Positions 49,463 to 60,800 are shown, counted from the first letter of the stretch. The stretch is 64,000 nucleotides of DNA from Pithys albifrons albifrons (GCF_047495875.1 NC_092459.1:97063560-97127559); one strand, 5' to 3'. Translations and numbers: made by a program. The notes: a model not told the origin generated them from the sequence alone.

Positions 49463-50150
49463 CTTCTCCGGGGACACCCCCTTGTCGTGGGGAAGAAGCT
49501 TGCGTGCCCTCATGAGGTTGAGAGCTATGCTGGAGGTGGTTTGTGCCGCCGGTAGGGTCTCCCATGCCAGACAGGTCTCAGCTGAAGGGTCAGACAAAGT
49601 GTGTCCATGGGCAGGATGGGCTCGCTAGCCGTCTGGCAACCATCCTAGGAGAAGGACAACTCCAACCCCACACCCAGGCAGATGGAGCTCGTTTAGCCCT
49701 GTAAGGCCATCCATCTAAGAGAAGGATACTCTAACCAAACCCACATCCTGAGGTATTCGCTGTCACCGTACAAGCTCGCTAGGCCGTGGCAGATGAACCT
49801 TAGGAGTAAAGGGTGGGGCCAGTTCTGCACACGCTGTGCCTCACCTAAAAAATCCATTGCGCAGGCTTGAAGGGTTCACCCACATTGCAAAGCCCTGTAG
49901 CGACAGGTGAGGGTCGAAAACGGCAGGTGATAGGAAGCAGCTGGAAGCTGCAGACCCAACCCTGCATGCAGGCGGTTCAGGATATGGGTCATTAGAGACT
50001 TGACCCCGGAGATGACAGTCTCTTGCGGCAGCATCCTGAAATGACCAAGCAGCCTTTTCTAGGGACAGCACTGCTTGCTCCACACGGAAAGGGGCCTAGC
50101 AAAGGTGGCCTAAACAAAGCTCATCTCCACACCCGGTTGGATAACCGCGG
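49463..50150 (+). other. 5' UTR of the RTE-like LINE
   Basis: A GC-richer leader without a recognisable protein. The part at about 49760-49885 (GTGGCAGATGAACCTTAGG, TGTGCCTCACCTAA) is shared with both 5S-derived SINEs in this window. Two internal paragraphs (near 49.64 and 49.71 kb, each with ccatc, gagaaggac/gagaaggat and caccc/catcc phrases) look like an old tandem duplication. Confidence 0.7.
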
Positions 50151-50221
50151 CCAACCGGCATCTTCCATGCGGTCAAACGAAAACAAAGAGATTTCAAAGG
50201 CATACACCTGCCTGCAAAGGT

Positions 50222-50860
50222 GTGCTCAAACTGACACTCGCATGTTGGAACATCAGAACCATGCTTGATACTGGGGATAGTGGACGTCCAGAGCGTCGTT
50301 CTGCTCTAATTGCCCATGAACTGTCACGGCTCAACATTGACATTGCTGCTCTCAGTGAAGTTCGTCTTCATGAGGAAGGCAGCCTTAAAGAACATGGTGC
50401 TGGCTACACACTCTACTGGTCAGGCAAACCCAAAACCGAAAGACACCTTTCAGGAGTTGGCTTCATGATTAAAAACTCCATTGCCTCCAAATTTGAAAAT
50501 CTGCCGACAGGTCATTCCGATCGCATTATGTCCTTACGCCTCCCTCTACACAACAAGCAACATGTTGTTCTTTTAAGCGTATATGCCCCAACTCTCCAAG
50601 CTGACCCAGCGGAAAAAGACAAATTCTACACAGACCTGCGCTGCCTCACCCAAAATGTTCCTGCAGATGATAAGATCATAATCCTTGGTGACTTCAACGC
50701 CAGAGTAGGTAAGAATTCTGAAGCCTGGAAAGGAGTCCTGGGCAAGCATGGCGTTGGAAACTGCAACGACAACGGACGCCTCCTGCTAGAGTTTTGCACA
50801 GAATGGCAGCTCACCATCACCAACAGTATCTTTCAACAGAAAGACAGCCTGAAGACAACC
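50222..50860 (+). pseudogene. LINE endonuclease domain (AP-type)
   Basis: This is 213 codons, shown from a GTG; the frame stays open upstream to about 50.15 kb, so the true start is unknown. Motifs of the exonuclease-endonuclease-phosphatase fold are visible: ACWNIRT near residue 7, IAALSEVRL near 41 (catalytic Glu), LLSVYAPT near 117, and ILGDFNARVG near 153 (catalytic Asp and Asn). Later D-H residues lie after the stop, in TDHCF at about 50.98 kb. The domain nicks target DNA for reverse transcription. It is interrupted by TGA at 50861, probably a former Trp codon (TGG to TGA). Confidence 0.88.
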
Positions 50861-50863
50861 TGA

Positions 50864-51106
50864 ATGCATCCTCGATCCAAGCACTGGCACCTCATTGACT
50901 ATATCTTAGTACAACAGAGAAATGTCAGTGATGTCCGTCATACTCGAGTGATGCCAAGTGCAGAATGTCAAACAGACCACTGCTTTGTGCGCTGCAAACT
51001 TAACCTCCACTTCAAGCCCAAACCTAAGAGAGGCGGCATTCCGAGGAGGAGGCTCCAAGTCAGCAATCTTCAAACAGCCACAATGAGAGACAGCTTCCAG
51101 GGAAAC
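50864..51106 (+). pseudogene. LINE endonuclease C-terminus and linker
   Basis: Same frame as the endonuclease after the TGA. It reads HWHLIDYILVQQRN and SAECQTDHCFVRCKL. The latter contains the conserved S-D-H region of the nuclease active site. The frame is then split by the LTR insertion. Confidence 0.8.
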
Positions 51107-51732
51107 TGTCTTGGTTTGAGAAAAGCAACTGCCAACCCCCCCAAGCACAGAGAGAAAAGCCTCCCTCCTAACACCAGGGAAAGGGAGGAAAAGAGAGGGG
51201 AAAGAAAAAAAAACCTTCAAACTGCATTTATACTAAATCTACATATATTTTTCACAGAAAGAAAGAGACAATTAGAAGAGAGTACAAATATACACTCACA
51301 CAAGTCTACAACAACAAGTTCCCCACCTCAACTTCTTAACGAACACACAAATTCTACTGTCTTAACTACACATTACTTAAGAAGAAGCTTATTCCCCAGG
51401 GAGACAAACCCAAGCAGAAAGGAGAGACCCAGAACAACACATTTTACTTTCCTGAGGTACCCTGTGAGCCAGTGGTGGGCCTGGTCCTCTCCATCCCCCC
51501 TGGGACAGCATCGTGCGTCCTCCCAAGAGGAGGGCTGAGAAGCAACTGCCTTAACCACTCCCACACTGGTTCCTATTTTCCTGGAGATGATGTCATAATG
51601 TGGTATGGAATACAAAGTTACTGGCTAGAAGAGGTCAGCTGTTAGCTCAGCCCAGCTCAAGTCAGCTGACAGCTTCGGCCTAATCCAAACTTCAGAGCCC
51701 AAATCTAGGCCCACCTAGGTGAACCCATAACA
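51107..51732 (-). mobile_element. Solo LTR of an endogenous retrovirus, nested in the LINE
   Basis: This 626-bp insertion starts TGTCTTGGTTTGAG and ends CCCATAACA (TG...CA termini). It is flanked by the 5-bp duplication gaaac (51102-51106 and 51733-51737). LINE coding sequence resumes immediately after it. A 5-bp duplication fits class II (ERVK-like) or class III (ERVL-like) elements. No internal gag, pol or env is present, so it is a recombined solo LTR. Orientation is a guess: the minus strand gives a TATAAA-like phrase in the 3' half and the ending CAAACCAAGACA. Confidence 0.85.
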
Positions 51733-51737
51733 GAAAC

Positions 51738-53056
51738 CTTCAAACTAGACTTAAAGATAATCCCATAGATCCCTCTCCCGAAGTGCTTTGGCAACATATT
51801 AAAAGTTGCATCCTGCAGTGCTCTGAAGAGTCCCTAGGGTTCTCCTCCAAGAAAAAAACAAAGACTGGTTTGATGAGAACAATCAAGAGATCCAGGAACT
51901 GCTGAAGAAGAAGAGAACGGCTCACCAAGCACACCTTGCTCAGCCATCCTGCCATATAAAAAAAGCCGCCTTTCGTCTTGCATGCAGTAAGCTCCAACAG
52001 AAACTTCCAGACATCCAGAACAAATGGTGGCTCGACCTAGCAGAAAAGACACAACTATGCGCAGATTTGGGTGACCAAAGAGGATTCTATGAGGCCCTGA
52101 AAGCAGTGTACGGACCCACACACCAGGTTCAAAGCCCCCTACTCAGTGCAGATGGTCAACTGCTTCTAACAGATAAAACCTCCATCCTGAACCGATGGTC
52201 TGAGCACTTTCAGACTCTCTTCAGTGCCAACCGTGTAGTCCAAGGCTCAGCAATTCAGCACATTACACAACAACCGGTGAAACATGAATTGGATGCAGCC
52301 CCTAATATGGGAGAGATACTCAAGGCCATACAACAGGTGAAAACTGGCAAGGCAGCTGGGGTCGATGGAATTCCACCTGAAATCTGGAAGCATGGAGGTC
52401 AAGCACTCCATGCCAAATTCCACGAGCTTGTTGTGCGTTGCTGGGAACAAGGGGAACTACCACCAGATCTCTGTGACGCAGTCATCATCACCCTGTACAA
52501 GAAGAAAGGAGAAAAATCAGACTGCTCAAATTACCGAGGTATTACTTTGCTCTCCATTGCTGGTAAAATCCTTGCAAGAATACTTCTGAACAGATTAGTA
52601 CCCACTATTGCAGAAGATCTTCTACCTGAAAGCCAGTGTGGTTTCAGAGCCAATAGGAGCACCACAGACATGGTGTTTGTTCTCAGACAACTGCAAGAGA
52701 AGTGTAGGGAACAGAACAAAGGTCTCTATGTAACCTTCGTTGACCTCACCAAAGCTTTCGACACTGTGAGCAGAAAAAGCCTGTGGCAGATCTTGGAATG
52801 TTTAGGATGTCCCCCCAAGTTCCTCAAAATGATCATTCTGCTACATGAGGATCAGTGTGAACAAGTCAGATATGGCGATGATGCACTCTCTGAGCCCTTT
52901 CCAATAACCAATGTTGTGAAACAAGGTTGTGTTCTTGCACCAACTCTATTCACAATCTTCTTCAGCATGATGCTCCAAAGAGCCACAGCAGACCTCGATG
53001 AAGAAAACGGCATCTACATCCGATATCGTACCGATGGAAGCCTCTTCAACCTAAGG
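51738..53056 (+). pseudogene. LINE reverse transcriptase, palm and fingers
   Basis: The clean frame runs from about 51.87 kb to TGA at 53057. Motifs in order: GKAAGVDGIPPEIWK (fingers), NYRGITLLSIAGKILARIL, ESQCGFRANRSTTDM, motif A FVDLTKAFDTVSR with the first catalytic Asp, and motif B KQGCVLAPTLF. The region just after the LTR has an A-run near 51.85 kb where the frame shifts. The stop CGA-to-TGA type change at 53057 separates motif C. Protein would copy the LINE RNA, and SINE RNAs with the same tail, at nicked target DNA. Confidence 0.9.
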
Positions 53057-53059
53057 TGA

Positions 53060-54109
53060 CTGAAGGCCCACACCAAGACCCTGAATCACCTTGTCCGCGA
53101 GCTGCTTTTTGCTGATGATGCCGCTCTCATTGTTCACACAGAAGCAGCTCTGCAGCGCTTAACATCCTGCTTTGCAGAGGCTGCTGAGCTTTTTGGGCTG
53201 GAAGTCAGCCTGAGGAAGATGGAAGTTCTCTACCAACCTGCACCTCAAGAAGTCTTCCATCATCCTCACATCACCATAGGCAATTCAGAGCTTAAGTCAG
53301 TCCAGCAGTTCACCTATCTGGGAAGTATCATTTCCTCAGACGGTAAGATCGACAAAGAAATAGACAACAGGCTAGCAAAGGCATACAGAGCCTTCGGAAA
53401 ACTCCATAAAAGAGTCTGGTCCAAGAAACACCTGAAGAAAAGTACAAAGATCAGTGTCTACAGAGCCATTGTACTGTCTACTCTTTTATATGGGTCTGAA
53501 TCCTGGGTCATCTACCGCCACCACCTGCGGCTTCTCGAACGCTTCCATCAGCGCTGCCTTCGTTCAATCCTAAACATCCACTGGTCTGATTACATGACCA
53601 ATGTGTCTGTTCTTGAACAGGCAGGGGTCAGCAGTATCGAGGCCATGCTGATGAGAACGCAGCTGCGCTGGGCAGGGCACGTCTCCAGGATGGAGGGTCA
53701 CCGCCTTCCGAAGATTGTGCTCTATGGTGAACTCGCCACCGGCTGCCGCAAGAGAGGAGCCCCGAAGAAGAGATACAAGGACTCCCTGAAACAACACCTC
53801 AGCCTTGGCCATATTGACTGCCACCAATGGTCCACTCTGGCCTCCAATCGGGATTCATGGAGACACACCATTCACGACGCTGCTGCTTCCTTTGAGAATG
53901 CACGGAGAGTCAGTCTTGAGGAGAAAAGACAATGCAGAAAGAACCGTTCCTTGCCAATGTCACCTAGGGAGACGTTCCGCTGTGCCTTTTGTGACCAGAC
54001 CTGCCTATCCCGTATCGGCCTTTTTAAGCCACCAGCACGTTTGCAGCAAGCGTGGGTAGTGCCCTTCTCAAATCTTCGTTCGCGAAGCCTAGCCATGATG
54101 ATGATGATG
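53060..54109 (+). pseudogene. LINE reverse transcriptase motif C, thumb and zinc knuckle
   Basis: Same frame as the preceding segment after the stop. ELLFADDAALIVHTEAAL holds the FADD catalytic motif. FTYLGSIISSDGKIDKEI and ISVYRAIVLSTLLYGSESW are typical of LINE thumb regions, and RTQLRWAGHVSRM follows. At the C-terminus a Cys-x2-Cys ... His ... Cys knuckle (RCAFCDQTCLSRIGLF, then SHQHVC) is split by one extra base near 54.025 kb. The 3' UTR from 54059 is shared with the SINE tails. Confidence 0.88.
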
Positions 54110-54369
54110 AAATAACTTATTTGCATGTACTTTTCAGAACTCTGAAGATATCATTAGATTACTGCTGACCAGCCAGTTGAGGTGAGTAGGAGAGATATCT
54201 TGCTGGGTCACTGGGCAGTACTCATAATCATGTTTTTTTGCCTTAGTGCTTCATTGCAATACTTCATTGACTATGGTGTCACGCTCCACTATAGTGCCTG
54301 AGTGATGCCTATTCTGGTACAGAACAAGAACTATTTGGGTTGCTTCTGTGGGTATACTCCCTCCTGTAA

Positions 54370-54718
54370 GGCAGTTAAATGCCTCCCTGACACCTGGTCC
54401 TGTCAGATCTCAGAAGCTAAGCAGGGTCAGCCCCAGTTAGGACTTGGATGGGAGATCTACTGGGAGTACAGGGGGCTGTAGGTTCTAGTCCCAAGGACTT
54501 CACTGTCACTGTCCGAGTTGGCCGTGGCAGACGAACCTTAGGAGTTAAAGGGTTGGGCCAGTTCTGCGCATGCTGTGCCTCACCTAAGACATCCACTGTG
54601 CAGACTGAAAGGGCACACCCATGTGGGGAGAGCCCTTCCCAAATCTTTGTTCACAAACATTTGCGAACATTTGCAAACATTTGTATGGCAAAGCCGAGCC
54701 ATACATACATACATACAC
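54370..54718 (+). mobile_element. 5S rRNA-derived SINE with LINE-derived body and tail
   Basis: Three parts are visible. The 5S head (54370-54484) has agaagctaagcagggtca and gacttggatgggaga, covering the pol III internal control region. The body (about 54500-54610) matches the LINE 5' UTR (ccgtggcagacgaacctta, gctgtgcctcacctaa). The tail (54632 onward, gcccttcccaaatctttg ... gccgagccat) matches the LINE 3' end and finishes in a CATA microsatellite. A short run of acatttg repeats was gained in the tail. It lies about 250 bp downstream of the LINE. Confidence 0.88.
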
Positions 54719-57672
54719 TCTTTCTTGTAGCATTTTCATGGTCCAAGAAATCTCATGTAGAGCAGAGCAACAACCAGAACATTTTCTGTACTCAAAAACG
54801 TGTCTCCTTGGTGCCAAAGACATTTGATCAATTTGTACCAATAGCTGGTGGTTGCTACTGCCAAAAACTAAAGATGAATAGAAAGCCCTTTGTAAAGTGG
54901 ATGGACCAAATAGTCAATTTAAATATTCTCTGGGTCAGAAACAGATGTTTCTAAGAATATAATTTTAATTTTTCTAAAGGAAACTGTTCCTCTTTCAGTT
55001 GGAAGCAATGTTTCATTCAGAAGCAAACTTGAACTTTCTATTAAAAAAAAAAAGGAAAGTAAAAACATCAGAAATTAAGCTTTCCATTCATCACAAATTG
55101 ATGGTTTACCACTTTTCAGTTCACAGTTATTATTTTGGAGAAAAAATTTCTGCAAACACACAGATTGATTATTTACATAGTTCTAACTCTCAGGCTGAGA
55201 GATGTATAAAATAACAGCACTTTTAATACATGTCATGTTGCTCCTAACGTGGGTTTATCTGTACTACACTCAGCAGATGAAAATACACAGACATATAAAA
55301 TATTCTGGTTTTTCACTCTTTAACACCCTGACCTCCAAACCTCAATGAAGTTACTGGGATATCAGTATATAAATGCAGGCAACTTAGCAGATGCCACATA
55401 ACAAACTTCAGGAAACCTGTGTTCTACCTCCTCTGAAAAACAAAACAGTTCTTCTAGAAAAGGTCTTTCTTTACAACATCCTGATTCATGTCCATAACAG
55501 ATTTGTCATGAAAGGAATCAAATTAAAACTTTATTGCAATTAAGAATTAAATACTAGAAAACATAAATAAAAGACACTAAAGTTAGATTGTGAGAAATCT
55601 TGTTTCTGCTGTTCTGAGTTGGAGTTCTTTGATTCACCATATTAGTGCCATGTTTCTGAATGGATTGGTGTTGCATTTCCTCCTTAAGGTGTATGCCAAA
55701 GGTCTGCTCTTTCTTTAATGAACTTTCAAGCGAGTCTTACACATTGGGTCTGCAGATGTGTGTGTAAATTTGAGGTAACTCTGCAACATTCTCTGCATTT
55801 TACAATGTTCAGTGCTCAGGTTTTCTGTGTGCATCCAGTCGCGGATGTGCAGATCATGCATGAACCATTTTAGAGACTGAGAACCTGGCCTCTACTTCAC
55901 GACTAATTAATCTCCCCAGGGGCTGTCACTGACGCACAAAATTGTGATTTCAAAGAATTTATTGCAAGTAAATGCATATTGAGACACTGAACCATCATGT
56001 TTTTGAAGACTTTTTGAAATCTGTTGCGGGAGGAAAGACACTTTGGGGTTGAGCAGTGAAAAAAGCAGCACTGAGAATATAGGTCAAGACATTAATATAA
56101 ATTTGATCACTTCCTTTTTATTCACCAACATTCCTCACAATAAATCAGATCACCTCCTCACCCGTACACCCCCCGCACACTTCACCCTTCCTGTCCTGAT
56201 TTCGGATCACCGAATGTAAATCTGTGACAAGGGTATCTATATATAATATTAATGGTGCTGAGAAGTGTTGGTGGTGAAGCGTGAGTACTTGCCAAGTAAG
56301 GAGTGATCAGAGCAGAGCTGTTCATCCTCTGCAGCATGCTCTACATCATCTGCAGGACAAATGTAACATCATTAGGCAAAAAAAGGCAGCCATTCTGCAA
56401 GGAAATGGCTAAGTTGGAGGTACCAATCAATCTCACCAAGCGAGGTTCCCTGTGATACTGACAGAAGCAACAGACAAAACAGATTGCAGTGTAGATCACA
56501 GGGTGGTTAGGAAAAAAAAATTTAAAAAAAGGGAAAAAAGCAAAAAGAAAAAAGAAAACTCAAAACAAAACCAAAATTACTCTTCTGCTCTACCCCTTTC
56601 CCTGTTCCTCCACCCCCCCCTTTCTAAGCTTAACTCATGTAATCAGTTGTTCCTGATCTGAATCCATGTCAGACAGTCCAGACTTTTCTGCTTTAAGCTT
56701 AAATGCACAGGACTAAGCATCGCTGTTTGGTTGTTAATTTAGTAAAGCATAAAGTAGCTGCTGAAGGCAGGGTCTATCAGTATTGCAATGGCTTGTATTA
56801 AAGTCAATAGAAAAGAATTGTGAGCTTAAAAGAGTCATTAACAGGCTCCTGAAAATAAGATACAATAAATAACTAAAAAGTAAGCTAAAGGAGTTCCAGT
56901 TATCATCATTATTTAAACCCAAATTGCAATTAAATCATTTTCTCAGATACTTAAAAGACTTATTGACTTTTTACTTTGATAAATGTCTGCTTTCAAGTTA
57001 AAGTTTTCTCCCTATCTAGGGCCTGTACATGAACAGGCTGAAGTCAATGGGAGTGTTTGCACTGCCTGCAATGGACAGTGAATGAGACCAACCATGAGCC
57101 CAACTGTATGATACACAGTCAGCTTGTTTTTCTGGTGAGTGGTAGGTAAGTGTGGCTGTGCAGATTATGCAATGAAATGTTTCCCCAAGTCTTCTGTAGT
57201 ATTGCCTAAAAATATATTTAATAGTAAATAACCAAGGAGATAGAGGGCATTAATTTGTTTCCCATGGATAGCCTAATTTTTTAAAAAATAAAGGGTTTGT
57301 AATAATATTCATAGCCTAGAAATTCTGCTATTTAACCACAACTGATGTTTCTTTAAACAGGAATTTATTTTTAGAATTGGCAAGGGTTAAATCTACCATT
57401 CGCTGTTTCTGTTCTTGTATCAAGGTCAGAATGAGCAGGTAGCCCAGTTCACAGTTTGCAGGACTAATAAATCTTTCCAAAGGTCAGCATCTGCAGTCAT
57501 TATCAACTAATCAGTTTTAATTTGGTTTTTAATACATAAACACTTGGGATCATGTAGAAAACATCATGCATGTTGTTTAAATCTGATAATTTTTTTAAAA
57601 ACATTGCTTGTTTTAGTCAGTTCATTAATATTTTAAATAAAGGAAATCAATAGGCACATTAAAGCTGCTTAC

Positions 57673-57872
57673 CTTCAACTCTTTCTTGTTTTCACAAAAT
57701 ATTAAAGATAACAATAAATAGGCACTTTTTTTTTCCAGCGAGGCTTTTATTAGAGCTGCTGCCTCTCTTATGAGATTAATCAGCTCATCTGTGGTGTAAA
57801 TCGGTATACATTGATTCACTTGAGAACTGACTTGATCCAACTGACTTTCAACTATTGCAAACACACTGTTTA
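57673..57872 (-). CDS. Internal exon, most 5' one found
   Basis: This exon of about 200 nt ends in a consensus donor (AAG|GTAAGC) in phase 0. It reads SQLDQVSSQVNQCIPIYTTD, ELINLIREAAALIKASLEKK and SAYLLLSLIFCENKKELK. The two candidate acceptors, AAACAG at 57872 or TAAACAG at 57865, both have thin pyrimidine tracts. The long helix with heptad-like leucines fits the rest of the gene. It is separated from the next exon by the transposon-filled intron. Confidence 0.7.
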
Positions 57873-60800
57873 CTGTTTTGGCTATTTAAATCCAGAGGAG
57901 TAAGATCAGCAATGTGAAATGTCATTGTACAACATTTCCAAACAAAGGGCTGGAAAATCTTCTGAGAAATGTATTTTTAAACCGCAGTTCTTGAAGAGTT
58001 CCAATTGAACTTATTTTGGGATGTTAATTATTTATTCTGTTGGTCATGCATTTTCTCAAGAACTAACCTTTAAGAATTCAGCCTAATGTCATTCTGTGAC
58101 TCCTAAGAGCCAACAGCAGTACCAATGTTAAACTGAAAAAGGATATCAGTCTGGTACGCCGCTTCATTGCCATGTTATGCACCTAAATCTCAAATGTAGT
58201 TTTTCACAAATATCTGCTGAGATACTAAGGTTCTAGATGTTCTTAAATTTGTTGATCCTCATTAAATATTAAGCTGGTTTTTTTTCACTTGCAGTAGTTG
58301 TGCCTGCACTTACACACCCCTTTGAAGTCCCAGGACTGAGAGTGGGTAGTGCAGGTGATCTCAGCTGCTGAAGAGGAAGATTTCTTGCTATAGCTGTAGC
58401 AGATATTGCACTCACTGGCACCTACTTTAGCCAATGCCATTTTGTGCTTTTTGCTTCCACATTCACTAATGTCGCTTATCTGAGATCTGTTTCCTTAAAC
58501 CCGCCTTATTTTTCTCAGACACTTGGTTCCTGTGTGGGCTGTGTGGGGCAATGGTGCCTTCTCCCTGAAGAAAAAGTTGGGGTTACAAGGGACCACAGCT
58601 TTTCTGTTTTCTAAAGTTGGAGCCTGATTTGTGAATGGGCACATAGTACAACAAATTACTTTCATGGGCACTGACATCTCTGAAAGTACAGTGGCTTGCA
58701 GTGTCCTAATACTATATAAATATTGTGAAATTCAATTATTGTCAATGAAAATATTGTGTATTAAACTATTTCTGACACTTTCCAGGATAGAATAATGCTT
58801 TTAAAAGAACTCATGCCCCTTTACTTATTTTCTAAATTAAATTTTAATGCAAGCAACCCATTTTTGAACTATAGCATTTCTATAATATACCCAAATATTT
58901 TAAATGGTTTTTTGGGGTTTTTTAGCCAATGTAGAAATTAGATTTTATTATTTTATAAAACACAATGGATGATCTACCTACATAATAATTTTAAATTTTC
59001 TAGGCCCTTTTCAACTGAAAGTACTTCAAATAAAGGTTGTCATTGCAAAATTTTGCATTGGATTACACTCTATTGAAGGAACAATATCTGAGTGTAGCAC
59101 CTTTCAGCTTATAATCTATTAGTAGCATCAACAATCTTGTACCTTGGTAAATGTATCTAACTAGATCTGGTAGACTATACCAATATGACCTGATCAACCA
59201 CATATGAAAAATGTTGGAAAAACATTTCCTTTTGATACAAATAGGGAATTGATTCAGCTATAAGAATTTCTCAAAGTTTTACCCACTGTTCATATTGCAA
59301 TTGGCCTGTCCCATTGATGCCAGGGAAGTTAAGGGATGTTCTGTGGGATTGTGTATGACTGGGAACTACAGTATTAGTGAAATGTTAATTACTTAAACTA
59401 ATGGTTAGAACATGGAAAAACAGCAGCTGCAGTAAAAATTAAATCCTATTGCCATGGGAGAATAATAAGAATATTCATAAGAATATAAAAGAAGAGCTCT
59501 GCATCTTCAAGAGCTAAAGCTGACTGGGACTTTGTTTAGAGAACACACAGAAAAGCTGGTGTCCTCAAATGCACAATGCCATTCTCTTCAAGCATTGTAT
59601 TGGCTACAAAGGACAAGTAGCAGCATCTGAATTTCTGGAGCCATTTTCTGAAGCAGTCTGGGTCTCTTGCAGAGGTGTCTAGTCAAACTGTTAAACTTTT
59701 CAGACTACACTTGCCAAGTATAATTGAATAAAATATCTGCAGTTGCTACATCTTCAGAAAATTGCCATACTTTCCCAGTTTGTATTATTAACAATTTTCC
59801 CATTTTCACTATTCACACTTTCTCAATTTTAATTATTCGTAACTGTAGTGGTAAAATACTTCTTACATGTTATTTAGACAATATGTGCCAGCAACAGGCA
59901 GCAGCTGAACACTCACTGGGAAGTCAAATACTCAAGATACTATAGATCTGTTACATCCAGAGGGAGCCTCAGCTTTGTGTAGCCAACTGGGTACTTACTG
60001 GCTCTTTATATGTCTCAGGCATAAGGATGCAAATTTGGCAAATTCAGTTCAAATACTATATGAGTTATTAGGCTATTGAATGACCTGCATGTGTGAACAG
60101 AAGTCATGAAAGCCTTGAACCAGTAATAAGTGGGGGTTTATCATAGTTGAGAAATTGATGGAGAAACATATTATGAGAAATGAGTGCAGGTGGAAATCAC
60201 TCACGGCAAAACTTACTCCTTATCTTCAAATAACTAAGTATTTTACACAGGGAGATATTTCCAAGGTTGATTTTGAGTAATTTATTCAGAGGGATGGACT
60301 TCTTTTCTTTATTTTCCAAAGTCATTGAAGGCAGAATACTTGGCTCTGAAGAATTATGAGCAAAGATTAAAAGGACTGTGGCTCCATACTTTCTCTTTCT
60401 GAAACAAACAGGAAACTTTCCATTGATTTTGGTGGATGGATCAAGCTCTTTAGCCTTTGTGCATGTGACCTTTTCCTTAATGCTATCCCATCAATTTGAA
60501 TATCTCATTGGGAACAAATGAAGGGAAATCCCCAGTGTTGACTAGTGAAAAAAAAAAAAAAGTGCTGATTTTGCTTTTCAGTTGAGAAACAAAAAAAATT
60601 TTCATATTATATTTTTTTGGCCATAAATAGAAGCAAAGTTTACTGATATCAGAAAATTATTTATTTTGGCTTCAGTTGACTTTGGACAATTGTGTGAGAC
60701 CATTTGTAAAAGGATGCGATGCCAAAGCATTAAAATGCATTTTTACCAAGTCTTTTGGTCATTTTCACTCAAAGGCAATTCCTACTAAAACCAGTAAAAG

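Larger units (their letters stand above)
49463..54109 (+). mobile_element. Full-length RTE-like non-LTR retrotransposon
   Basis: The element is bounded by an exact 13-bp target-site duplication (aaataacttattt at 49450-49462 and 54110-54122) and ends in an ATG-trinucleotide tail. Without the nested LTR it is about 4.0 kb. Order: 5' UTR, AP-type endonuclease, linker, reverse transcriptase, C-terminal zinc knuckle, short 3' UTR. Single-ORF layout and microsatellite tail fit the RTE group. The avian AviRTE family is my candidate, from memory. The copy is dead: stops at 50861-50863 and 53057-53059, likely frameshifts near 51.85 and 54.02 kb, and an inserted LTR. The few defects and intact duplication imply moderate age. 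Confidence 0.9.
40625..57672. other. Large apparent intron with transposable elements
   Basis: Between the exons at 40.6 and 57.7 kb I see only weak exon candidates (for example 24 nt at 45341-45364 with a perfect GTGAGT donor, reading ITPITCTL). The stretch contains an imperfect hairpin at 42.85 kb, a CR1 3' end, the RTE-like LINE with its nested LTR, and a 5S-derived SINE. The rest is AT-rich sequence in which I see nothing definable. Confidence 0.5.
1478..57872 (-). other. Multi-exon protein-coding gene, 3' part (unrecognised)
   Basis: A chain of open minus-strand segments, each flanked by GT donors and AG acceptors, runs from about 57.87 kb to a stop at 1524-1526 followed by AATAAA at 1478-1483. 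Most neighbouring segments join in matching codon phase, and several long ones (265, 267, 200, 142, 137, 129 nt) read as plausible protein with no stops except one. The inferred peptides are mostly helical and soluble, and no membrane segment or signal peptide is evident. I do not recognise the family. A very large ciliary or helical-repeat protein is only a guess. The 5' end lies outside the window or was not found. Short exons may be wrong, and exons may be missing. That a real gene is here is fairly certain; the exact model is not. Confidence 0.75.

Noticed and set aside
51373..51615. Minus-strand 80-codon open frame inside the LTR
   Set aside because: It lies wholly within the solo LTR and shows no viral protein domain.
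54370..54484. A functional 5S rRNA gene
   Set aside because: The sequence diverges from 5S at several positions, continues directly into LINE-derived sequence, and has a sister copy with the same structure. It is a SINE head.
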